DNA of 64,000 bases. It comes from Labyrinthula sp. Ha (lineage: Eukaryota > Sar > Bigyra > Labyrinthulida > Labyrinthulaceae). Below are positions 10,201-22,241 of the stretch, piece after piece; the first letter of the stretch is position 1; each line of letters starts with the position of its first letter. Made by a program: the position numbers and the translations under genes. The notes beneath the pieces are model-generated. The model made no database searches. It was not told the DNA's origin and saw only the letters and a program-made list of their open reading frames with translations. The stretch spans positions 1,178,001 through 1,242,000 of the forward strand of contig JAALGZ010000003.1 in NCBI GenBank assembly GCA_015227615.1, read 5' to 3'.

Positions 10201-13200
10201 AAACTTAACTCACACATGATATTCTATAATTAAATGGGTGTATGAAAGGTTTCTTGTAAAAAAATCATAATAATTAACAATTTTTTCCCATTTTCATCCC
10301 TGAAATCTGACCCAGGTGGATTCCAGCAGGTAAAAAACCTTAACTTATATCCTTAAACTTTTGAAATATAGGTTCTGGTATATTATATGGTGTTTAGTGT
10401 TAGTTTAAAACATATTGAAAAGGTTAAAAACATAAACTCCTAGTTGAAAGTGATTAGTCACTTATATTTGCACAAATGTCATTCTTTTGTGAATAGAACC
10501 ACTTTTATTCAGAAACCACCCATTTAAGAGAATTATATCAAAATGAAAACAGAAAACTTAACTCACACATATTATTCTATAATTAAATGGGTGTATGAAA
10601 GGTTTCTTGTAAAAAAATTATAATAATGAACAATTTTTTCCCATTTTCATCCGTGAAATCTGACCCAGGTGGATTCTAGCAGGTAAAAAACCTTAACTTA
10701 GATCCTTAAACTCTTGAAATATAGGTTCTGGTATATTATATGGTGTTTGGTGTTAGTTTAAAACATACTGAAAAGGCTGAAAATATAAACTCCTAGTTGA
10801 AAGTGATTAGTCACTTATATTTGCACAAATGTCATTCTTTTGCGAATAGAACCACTTTTATGCAGAAACCACCCATTTAAGAATATTGTATCAAAATGAA
10901 AACAGAAAACTTAACTCACACATGATATTCCAGAATTAAATGGGTGTATAAAAGGTTTCTTGTAAAAAAATTATAATAATGAACAAATTTTTCCCATTTT
11001 CATCCCTGAAATCTGACCCAGGTGGATTCCAGCAGGTAAAAAACCTTAACTTATATCCTTAAACTCTTGAAATACAGGTTCTGGCATATTATATGGTGTT
11101 TGGTGTTAGTTTAAAACATACTGAAAAGGCTGAAAATATAAACTCCTAGTTGAAAGTGATTAGTCACTTATATTTGCACAAATGTCATTCTTTTGCGAAT
11201 AGAACCACTTTTATGCAGAAACCACCCATTTAAGAATATTGTATCAAAATGAAAACAGAAAACTTAACTCACACATATTATTCCAGAATTAAATGGGTGT
11301 ATGAAAGGTTTCTTGTAAAAAAATTATAATAATGAACAAATTTTTCCCATTTTCATCCCTGAAATCTGACCCAGGTGGATTCCAGCAGGTAAAAAACCTT
11401 AACTTATATCCTTAAACTCTTGAAATACAGGTTCTGGCATATTATATGGTGTTTGGTGTTAGTTTAAAACATACTGAAAAGGCTGAAAATATAAACTCCT
11501 AGTTGAAAGTGATTAGTCACTTATATTTGCACAAATGTCATTCTTTTGCGAATAGAACCACTTTTATGCAGAAACCACCCATTTAAGAATATTGTATCAA
11601 AATGAAAACAGAAAACTTAACTCACACATATTATTCCAGAATTAAATGGGTGTATGAAAGGTTTCTTGTAAAAAAATTATAATAATGAACAAATTTTTCC
11701 CATTTTCATCCCTGAAATCTGACCCAGGTGGATTCCAGCAGGTAAAAAACCTTAACTTATATCCTTAAACTCTTGAAATACAGGTTCTGGCATATTATAT
11801 GGTGTTTGGTGTTAGTTTAAAACATACTGAAAAGGCTGAAAATATAAACTCCTAGTTGAAAGTGATTAGTCACTTATATTTGCACAAATGTCATTCTTTT
11901 GCGATTAGAACCACTTTTATGCAGAAACCACCCATTTAAGAATATTGTATCAAAATGAAAACAGAAAACTTAACTCACACATGATATTCCAGAATTAAAT
12001 GGGTGTATAAAAGGTTTCTTGTAAAAAAATTATAATAATGAACAAATTTTTCCCATTTTCATCCGTGAAATCTGACCCAGGTGGATTCCAGCAGGTAAAA
12101 AACCTTAACTTATATCCTTAAACTCTTGAAATACAGGTTCTGGCATATTATATGGTGTTTGGTGTTAGTTTAAAACATACTGAAAAGGCTGAAAATATAA
12201 ACTCCTAGTTGAAAGTGATTAGTCACTTATATTTGCACAAATGTCATTCTTTTGTGAATAGAACCACTTTTATTCAGAAACCACCCATTTAAGAGAATTA
12301 TATCAAAATGAAAACAGAAAACTTAACTCACACATATTATTCTATAATTAAATGGGTGTATGAAAGGTTTCTTGTAAAAAAATTATAATAATGAACAATT
12401 TTTTCCCATTTTCATCCCTGAAATCTGACCCAGGTGAATTCCAGCAGGTAAAAAACCTTAACTTAGATCCTTAAACTCTTGAAATACAGGTTCTGGCATA
12501 TTATATGGTGTTTAGTGTTAGTTTAAAACATATTGAAAAGGTTAAAAACATAAACTCCTACTTGAAAGCGATTAGCCAGTTATATTTGCACAAATGTCAT
12601 TCTTTTGCGATTAGAACCACTTTTATGCAGAAACCACCCATTTAAGAGCATTATATCAAAATAAAAACAGAAAACTTAACTCACACATGATATTCCAGAA
12701 TTAAATGGGTGTATGAAAGGTTTCTTGTAAAAAAATCATAATAATTAACAAATTTTTCCCATTTTCATCCCTGAAATCTGACCCAGGTGAATTCCAGCAG
12801 GTAAAAAACCTTAACTTATATCCTTAAACTCTTGAAATATAGGTTCTGGTATATTATATGGTGTTTAGTGTTAGTTTAAAACATATTGAAAAGGTTAAAA
12901 ACATAAACTCCTACTTGAAAGCGATTAGCCAGTTATATTTGCACAAATGTCATTCTTTTGCGATTAGAACCACTTTTATGCAGAAACCACCCATTTAAGA
13001 GCATTATATCAAAATAAAAACAGAAAACTTAACTCACACATGATATTCCAGAATTAAATGGGTGTATGAAAGGTTTCTTGTAAAAAAATTATAATAATGA
13101 ACAAATTTTTCCCATTTTCATCCCTGAAATCTGACCCAGGTGGATTCCAGCAGGTAAAAAACCTTAACTTATATCCTTAAACTCTTGAAATACAGGTTCT

Positions 13201-16200
13201 GGCATATTATATGGTGTTTAGTGTTAGTTTAAAACATACTGAAAAGGCTGAAAATATAAACTCCTAGTTGAAAGGGATTAGTCACTTATATTTGCACAAA
13301 TGTCATTCTTTTGCGAATAGAACCACTTTTATGCAGAAGCCACCCATTTAAGAATATTGTATCAAAATGAAAACAGAAAACTTAACTCACACATGATATT
13401 CCAGAATTAAATGGGTGTATAAAAGGTTTCTTGTAAAAAAATTATAATAATGAACAAATTTTTCCCATTTTCATCCCTGAAATCTGACCCAGGTGGATTC
13501 CAGCAGGTAAAAAACCTTAACTTATATCCTTAAACTCTTGAAATACAGGTTCTGGTATATTATATGGTGTTTAGTGTTAGTTTAAAACATATTGAAAAGG
13601 TTAAAAACATAAACTCCTACTTGAAAGCGATTAGCCAGTTATATTTGCACAAATGTCATTCTTTTGCGAATAGAACCACTTTTATGCAGAAACCACCCAT
13701 TTAAGAATATTGTATCAAAATGAAAACAGAAAACTTAACTCACACATGATATTCCAGAATTAAATGGGTGTATAAAAGGTTTCTTGTAAAAAAATTATAA
13801 TAATGAACAAATTTTTCCCATTTTCATCCCTGAAATCTGACCCAGGTGGATTCCAGCAGGTAAAAAACCTTAACTTATATCCTTAAACTCTTGAAATATA
13901 GGTTCTGGTATATTATATGGTCTTTGGTGTTAGTTTAAAACATATTGAAAAGGTTAAAAACATAAACTCCTAGTTGAAAGTGATTAGTCACTTATATTTG
14001 CACAAATGTCATTCTTTTGTGAATAGAACCACTTTTATTCAGAAACCACCCATTTAAGAGAATTATATCAAAATGAAAACAGAAAACTTAACTCACACAT
14101 ATTATTCTATAATTAAATGGGTGTATGAAAGGTTTCTTGTAAAAAAATTATAATAATGAACAATTTTTTCCCATTTTCATCCCTGAAATCTGACCCAGGT
14201 GAATTCCAGCAGGTAAAAAACCTTAACTTAGATCCTTAAACTCTTGAAATACAGGTTCTGGCATATTATATGGTGTTTGGTGTTAGTTTAAAACATACTG
14301 AAAAGGCTGAAAATATAAACTCCTAGTTGAAAGGGATTAGTCACTTATATTTGCACAAATGTCATTCTTTTGCGAATAGAACCACTTTTATGCAGAAGCC
14401 ACCCATTTAAGAATATTGTATCAAAATGAAAACAGAAAACTTAACTCACACATGATATTCCAGAATTAAATGGGTGTATAAAAGGTTTCTTGTAAAAAAA
14501 TTATAATAATGAACAAATTTTTCCCATTTTCATCCCTGAAATCTGACCCAGGTGGATTCCAGCAGGTAAAAAACCTTAACTTATATCCTTAAACTCTTGA
14601 AATATAGGTTCTGGTATATTATATGGTCTTTGGTGTTAGTTTAAAACATATTGAAAAGGTTAAAAACATAAACTCCTAGTTGAAAGTGATTAGTCACTTA
14701 TATTTGCACAAATGTCATTCTTTTGTGAATAGAACCACTTTTATTCAGAAACCACCCATTTAAGAGAATTATATCAAAATGAAAACAGAAAACTTAACTC
14801 ACACATATTATTCTATAATTAAATGGGTGTATGAAAGGTTTCTTGTAAAAAAATTATAATAATGAACAATTTTTTCCCATTTTCATCCCTGAAATCTGAC
14901 CCAGGTGGATTCCAGCAGGTAAAAAACCTTAACTTATATCCTTAAACTAAAAACTTAACTCACACATATTATTCCAGAATTAAATGGGTGTATGAAAGGT
15001 TTCTTGTAAAAAAATTATAATAATGAACAAATTTTTCCCATTTTCATCCCTGAAATCTGACCCAGGTGGATTCCAGCAGGTAAAAAACCTTAACTTATAT
15101 CCTTAAACTCTTGAAATACAGGTTCTGGCATATTATATGGTGTTTGGTGTTAGTTTAAAACATACTGAAAAGGCTGAAAATATAAACTCCTAGTTGAAAG
15201 TGATTAGTCACTTATATTTGCACAAATGTCATTCTTTTGCGAATAGAACCACTTTTATGCAGAAGCCACCCATTTAAGAATATTGTATCAAAATGAAAAC
15301 AGAAAACTTAACTCACACATGATATTCCAGAATTAAATGGGTGTATAAAAGGTTTCTTGTAAAAAAATTATAATAATGAACAATTTTTTCCCATTTTCAT
15401 CCGTGAAATCTGACCCAGGTGGATTCTAGCAGGTAAAAAACCTTAACTTAGATCCTTAAACTCTTGAAATATAGGTTCTGGTATATTATATGGTGTTTGG
15501 TGTTAGTTTAAAACATACTGAAAAGGCTGAAAATATAAACTCCTAGTTGAAAGTGATTAGTCACTTATATTTGCACAAATGTCATTCTTTTGTGAATAGA
15601 ACCACTTTTATTCAGAAACCACCCATTTAAGAGAATTATATCAAAATGAAAACAGAAAACTTAACTCACACATATTATTCTATAATTAAATGGGTGTATG
15701 AAAGGTTTCTTGTAAAAAAATTATAATAATGAACAATTTTTTCCCATTTTCATCCCTGAAATCTGACCCAGGTGAATTCCAGCAGGTAAAAAACCTTAAC
15801 TTAGATCCTTAAACTCTTGAAATACAGGTTCTGGCATATTATATGGTGTTTAGTGTTAGTTTAAAACATATTGAAAAGGTTAAAAACATAAACTCCTACT
15901 TGAAAGCGATTAGCCAGTTATATTTGCACAAATGTCATTCTTTTGCGATTAGAACCACTTTTATGCAGAAACCACACATTTAAGAGCATTATATCAAAAT
16001 AAAAACAGAAAACTTAACTCACACATGATATTCCAGAATTAAATGGGTGTATGAAAGGTTTCTTGTAAAAAAATCATAATAATTAACAAATTTTTCCCAT
16101 TTTCATCCCTGAAATCTGACCCAGGTGAATTCCAGCAGGTAAAAAACCTTAACTTATATCCTTAAACTCTTGAAATATAGGTTCTGGTATATTATATGGT

Positions 16201-19200
16201 CTTTGGTGTTAGTTTAAAACATATTGAAAAGGTTAAAAACATAAACTCCTAGTTGAAAGTGATTAGTCACTTATATTTGCACAAATGTCATTCTTTTGTG
16301 AATAGAACCACTTTTATTCAGAAACCACCCATTTAAGAGAATTATATCAAAATGAAAACAGAAAACTTAACTCACACATATTATTCTATAATTAAATGGG
16401 TGTATGAAAGGTTTCTTGTAAAAAAATTATAATAATGAACAATTTTTTCCCATTTTCATCCCTGAAATCTGACCCAGGTGAATTCCAGCAGGTAAAAAAC
16501 CTTAACTTAGATCCTTAAACTCTTGAAATACAGGTTCTGGCATATTATATGGTGTTTGGTGTTAGTTTAAAACATACTGAAAAGGCTGAAAATATAAACT
16601 CCTAGTTGAAAGGGATTAGTCACTTATATTTGCACAAATGTCATTCTTTTGCGAATAGAACCACTTTTATGCAGAAGCCACCCATTTAAGAATATTGTAT
16701 CAAAATGAAAACAGAAAACTTAACTCACACATGATATTCCAGAATTAAATGGGTGTATAAAAGGTTTCTTGTAAAAAAATTATAATAATGAACAAATTTT
16801 TCCCATTTTCATCCCTGAAATCTGACCCAGGTGGATTCCAGCAGGTAAAAAACCTTAACTTATATCCTTAAACTCTTGAAATACAGGTTCTGGCATATTA
16901 TATGGTGTTTGGTGTTAGTTTAAAACATACTGAAAAGGCTGAAAATATAAACTCCTAGTTGAAAGTGATTAGTCACTTATATTTGCACAAATGTCATTCT
17001 TTTGCGAATAGAACCACTTTTATGCAGAAACCACCCATTTAAGAATATTGTATCAAAATGAAAACAGAAAACTTAACTCACACATGATATTCCAGAATTA
17101 AATGGGTGTATGAAAGGTTTCTTGTAAAAAAATTATAATAATGAACAAATTTTTCCCATTTTCATCCCTGAAATCTGACCCAGGTGGATTCTAGCAGGTA
17201 AAAAACCTTAACTTAGATCCTTAAACTTTTGAAATACAGGTTCTGTTATGTAATATGGTGTATGGTGTTAGTTTAAAACATACAGAAAAGGTTGAAAATA
17301 TAAACTCCTAGTTCAAACTGATTAGCCAGTTATATTTGCACAAATGTCATTCTTTTGCGAATAGAACCACTTTTATGCAGAAACCACCCATTTAAGAATA
17401 TTGTATCAAAATGAAAACAGAAAACTTAACTCACACATATTATTCTATAATTAAATGGATGTATGAAAGGTTTCTTGTAAAAGAAGTTATAATAATGAAC
17501 AATTTTTTCCTATTTTCATCCCTGAAATCTGACCCAGGTGGATTCTAGCAGGTAAAAAACCTTAACTTAGATCCTTAAACTTTTGAAATATAGGTTCTGG
17601 TATATTATATGGTGTATGGTGTTAGTTTAAAACATACAGAAAAGGTTGAAAAAATAAACTCCTAGTTCAAACTGATTAGCCAGTTACATTTGCACAAATA
17701 TCATTCTATTGCAAAAAGAATCATTTATATGGAGAAGCCACGCATTTAAGAATATTGTATCAAAATGAAAACAGAAAACTTAACTCACACATATTATTCT
17801 ATAATTAAATGGATGTATGAAAGGTTTCTTGTAAAAGAAGTTATAATAATGAACAATTTTTTCCTATTTTCATCCCTGAAATCTGACCCAGGTGGATTCT
17901 AGCAGGTAAAAAACCTTAACTTAGATCCTTAAACTTTTGAAATATAGGTTCTGGTATATTATATGGTGTTTGGTGTTAGTTTAAAACATATTGAAAAGGT
18001 TAAAAACATAAACTCCTACTTGAAAGCGATTAGCCAGTTATATTTGCACAAATGTCATTCTTTTGCGAATAGAACCACTTTTATGCAGAAACCACCCATT
18101 TAAGAATATTGTATCAAAATGAAAACAGAAAACTTAACTCACACATGATATTCTATAATTAAATGGGTGTATGAAAGGTTTCTTGTAAAAAAATCATAAT
18201 AATTAACAATTTTTTCCCATTTTCATCCCTGAAATCTGACCCAGGTGGATTCTAGCAGGTAAAAAACCTTAACTTAGATCCTTAAACTTTTGAAATATAG
18301 GTTCTGGTATATTATATGGTGTTTAGTGTTAGTTTAAAACATATTGAAAAGGTTAAAAACATAAACTCCTACTTGAAAGCGATTAGCCAGTTATATTTGC
18401 ACAAATGTCATTCTTTTGCGATTAGAACCACTTTTATGCAGAAACCACCCATTTAAGAGCATTATATCAAAATAAAAACAGAAAACTTAACTCACACATG
18501 ATATTCCAGAATTAAATGGGTGTATAAAAGGTTTCTTGTAAAAAAATTATAATAATGAACAAATTTTTCCCATTTTCATCCCTGAAATCTGACCCAGGTG
18601 GATTCCAGCAGGTAAAAAACCTTAACTTATATCCTTAAACTTTTGAAATATAGGTTCTGGTATATTATATGGTGTTTAGTGTTAGTTTAAAACATATTGA
18701 AAAGGTTAAAAACATAAACTCCTACTTGAAAGCGATTAGCCAGTTATATTTGCACAAATGTCATTCTTTTGCGATTAGAACCACTTTTATGCAGAAACCA
18801 CCCATTTAAGAATATTGTATCAAAATGAAAACAGAAAACTTAACTCACACATGATATTCTATAATTAAATGGGTGTATGAAAGGTTTCTTGTAAAAAAAT
18901 CATAATAATGAACAATTTTTTCCTATTTTCATCCCTGAAATCTGACCCAGGTGGATTCTAGCAGGTAAAAAACCTTAACTTAGATCCTTAAACTTTTGAA
19001 ATATAGGTTCTGGTATATTATATGGTGTTTAGTGTTAGTTTAAAACATATTGAAAAGGTTAAAAACATAAACTCCTACTTGAAAGCGATTAGCCAGTTAT
19101 ATTTGCACAAATGTCATTCTTTTGCGAATAGAACCACTTTTATGCAGAAACCACCCATTTAAGAATATTGTATCAAAATAAAAACAGAAAACTTAACTCA

Positions 19201-19610
19201 CACATGATATTCTATAATTAAATGGGTGTATAAAAGGTTTCTTGTAAAAAAATTATAGTAATGAACAATTTTTTCCCATTTTCATCCCTGAAATCTGACC
19301 CAGGTGAATTCCAGCAGGTAAAAAACCTTAACTTAGATCCTTAAACTTTTGAAATACAGGTTCTGTTATGTAATATGGTGTATGGTGTTAGTTTAAAACA
19401 TACAGAAAAGGTTGAAAATATAAACTCCTAGTTCAAACTGATTAGCCAGTTACATTTGCACAAATATCATTCTATTGCAAAAAGAATCATTTATATGGAG
19501 AAGCCACGCATTTACCAGCATTATACCAAAACGAAAACAAGAATATAGATTTTTGCATGATGATCTATGGTAAAATAGTAATATGAAAGGGGTTTCTGAT
19601 TAATCTCCAG
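7290..19610 (+). repeat. Tandem satellite array, about 34 units of 353 bp
   Basis: The phrase CATTCTTTTGCG (or close variants) recurs at 7301, 7654, 8008, 8362, 8715, 9068, 9421 and so on to 19468: 35 occurrences, nearly all exactly 353 bp apart. Four intervals are 354 bp, and one irregular interval is 514 bp. Units are very similar across their whole length and share a conserved core (CTGAAATCTGACCCAGGTG). Both edges decay gradually: before about 7290 and after about 19520 the match becomes patchy. The unit is AT-rich and has stops in all frames, so it is not coding. Long head-to-tail arrays with degenerate edges are typical of satellite DNA kept uniform by unequal exchange. A centromeric or heterochromatic role is possible but not shown by sequence alone. 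Confidence 0.97.
14716..15229 (+). repeat. Irregular satellite interval: one full unit plus a 161-bp partial unit
   Basis: Anchors at 14716 and 15230 are 514 bp apart instead of 353 or 706. The break is near 14948, where the text jumps from CCTTAAACT straight to AAAACTTAACTCACAC. Compared with intact neighbours, about 192 bp are missing, as expected from an internal deletion or a misaligned exchange. Confidence 0.9.
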
Positions 19611-19962
19611 TATAGAACACACACTGCCCACTTTGTCATTTAAAAGTTAAACCTTGTGATTTTGACAAAATGAAGAGCAGAACACAGACCACAAGAGCAA
19701 AATGGAACTAGGATTTAAAATCTGGTTCGAGTTCACAATTCAGTGGAATCTGTGCAGAAGAATTATTTTGAAAATATTTGTACTAACTAAACCACTATAG
19801 AACATTACATATATTGCATAATAGTTCAAGCTCTTATTGGTACATGATTATCAACTGTGGAGGAATTTGGAATGTGACCTAGCTATAGAACCAAAGATAG
19901 ACTTATGAGACGTGTGAATGCTTATTAAGTTAAATTGAGAAGATATAGGACACAGTGAGCTT
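19611..19962. other. Spacer between the satellite array and the Snf2 gene
   Basis: About 350 bp of AT-rich DNA downstream of the minus-strand Snf2 gene. It must contain that gene's 3' UTR and polyadenylation signals. Nothing else can be recognised. Confidence 0.5.
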
Positions 19963-22241
19963 TTATCTAACAATATATAATTTCAGCATACTGAGGCCAC
20001 CGTTTAGGTTTGGTACTTGCAACTTGCTTCGACATTGTGCAACGTTTTCCTTTGAAGTGAAATGTTGGGCATTGTGTATTTGTTTTGTTAATTCTTCCTT
20101 GAATTTTTCCTCTGCTCTGATAGATTTTCTTAAGAACTCGTCATTACAACATTTCGTGATCATAGTAGGATTTGTAACTGTTGGAGGAAGCCTATTAAAA
20201 TCAAAATGAAGCAAAGTGTCAAATCCTGAAACATATGCTGTTTTATAAACTTTATCATTTCTAAAGACTTCTTGAGTTTCCTTAGAAACATCAACTGCTC
20301 TGGATAAATCAAGTTTAGTCTTCTGCAATATATAAATATTTTCTTCGACTGAGTTTTTTGAAAACAGTCGAAACACTTGCACTGTGTTCTCCTGACCAAA
20401 ACGAAAAGCTCTGTCCTGTGTCTGCATATCCAATGCTAATAACTGAGAAAAAATAGGATAAAAATACCAGGATTCCATGAGGGATCAAAGTTTACCACAA
20501 CACTAGCTCTTGTAAGATTAAGACCAACTCCACCTGCTTTTGCTGAGATGAGAAATACAAAGGCATCTATATCATTTAAGAATCGGGTAACATTGTCTTG
20601 TCTCTCTTTTTTTGACATAGAGCCATCTAATCTATGCACAATATAACTTTTTGCAGAACAAAAAACTTCAAGAATGTTTAGCATAAGGACTGAGGTGCTG
20701 AAAATCAATACCTTCTTCCGCTCTGCATACCATTTACGCAACATGTTCTGAAGTACTGTTAATTTCCCACTTCTTTGCATCATAGATGGAGTTGTTAGTA
20801 TTTTTAGTTCTTTTAAATAATCCAGGGGAACTAAATCGACATGATTAGAAACCTGTCTTAGTAAAGTCAACATTGGAAAACCTAAACATATAGGACATTT
20901 TGGGCAAGTCTTGGAGTTTTCATGAGACTTATTGAAGAGATAACCCTTTAAATACGTTTCAGTTACTTTAATCTTTCTTTGCAGTATTGATTGGGCTTCT
21001 GTTGTCTTCAAAACCATAGAATAAACTCTATGCTGAAGTGGCGATAACTCACAAAATACATCAGTAACATATTTATTAGGTAGTTTCAATACTTTTTGTA
21101 CAGATGGCATTGTCTTATCCCTTCGAAGAATAAAAGTCAAAAGTATATCTCTAAGTTCCTTTTCTTTTTGCAACCCTGCTATTCTATCAGTATCATTTAA
21201 CCTGAAATTCCTCGCTCTTTGAATTGGCTTAACAAACTCATTCTTAAAAATAATCCAGTCCTTAAAAATATTATGCGAACTTGCTAAAGAACATATGGAA
21301 AATACTTCTTTAAAATCATTCTGAAAAAGTGTACCAGTTAACCCAATAACTGAGAAAAGATTCGTAGGATAACCCGGAGACAACACAGATTTTCTTTTCT
21401 GGTCTTTAAGTTCTAAAATAAACTGAGCTATACTTTTTGATAACGCAGATTTATTATTCTTGAGAATATGAATTTCATCTAAAACTAAAAGCTGGACTCT
21501 CACATACATTATATCTTGAAGATCGCTTCTAAACCTACCATAAGACATGACTTTAACTTCTCTTGACTCAAAATGGCCCCACTTGCAAAGTTCATTCTTC
21601 CACTGAGAAACTAAACTAGCAGGGCAGAGAACCAAACATACAAAATTTGAAATTGTAAACTTGGAGTCCCTGATAGTTCCAGTTTTTTGTAAAATAGTTG
21701 CGAGTAAACCTATAGTCTGTAACGTTTTGCCAAGACCCATACTATCATTAAGGATGCAATTAGAACCTTCTCTTATGTGCTTATACATGAATTTTATACC
21801 TTCTATTTGAAATTCTTTGAGATAATGAACAATATAACCAGGAATATAAAATTTGTTATCTAGAATTATTCTTTTTCGGCTTAAATTTTTAAAGCCAGGC
21901 CTTTCTTGGTAAAAGCCTTCATCCGGGTACCATATTGTATCCTGAAAATGTTCTTCCTTTGTTTGTTCTGGTGTCAAATCTTTTAACGCAGCAAACGAAA
22001 GCTTCTTAGCTTGCGGAGATATTCCAAACTTTTTCCGATTAATCTCAGCTTTGGGTTTAGAAGGTGTAACAAGAAACGACGATACTGGTTTGGGATTTGA
22101 CTTGTTTATTTTCTTATCCATAAGCTTTGAAAATAGTGATATTGAAGTATTATTATCACATGAAACCAATGGCCGTTTCCTAGATGGGATTCTTTGTTTT
22201 ATATCATCATCTTCTTCGTCCGAAGACCAAAACTTATACAT
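19963..22241 (-). CDS. Snf2-family DNA-dependent ATPase (ERCC6L2/Rad26-like), two exons
   Basis: Exons are 22241-20468 and 20435-19963, joined over a 32-nt intron to give 748 residues. The splice is fixed by the protein: it creates DPSWNPALDMQTQDRAFRFGQ, the conserved Snf2 motif V-VI region, from two otherwise interrupted frames. The N-terminus is acidic then basic (SSDEEDDD; a KRP-rich stretch). The ATPase begins near 136 with LKEFQIEGIKFMYKHI. Walker A is DSMGLGKT (166-173), the DExH box is DEIH (255-258) and motif III is LTGTLFQND (301-309). The second lobe has SAKAGGVGLNL. A CPKCPICLGFP cysteine cluster sits before the RQVSNHVDL block. Members remodel DNA-protein contacts in repair or transcription. 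The overall order best recalls the ERCC6L2/plant SWITCH2 group, but the subfamily is less certain than the Snf2 assignment. Confidence 0.93.
20436..20467 (-). other. 32-nt spliceosomal intron in the Snf2 gene
   Basis: On the minus strand it begins GTATTTTTAT and ends TTATTAG. It splits a codon after its first base (Pro codon | Ala codon split G/CA). Using the nearer CAG as acceptor gives a wrong frame; only the TTAG acceptor restores the motif. Removing 32 nt keeps the total coding length a multiple of three. Confidence 0.93.

Noticed and set aside
7290-19610. CRISPR-like array
   Set aside because: Whole 353-bp units repeat with no short-repeat/unique-spacer pattern, and the host genes are eukaryotic.
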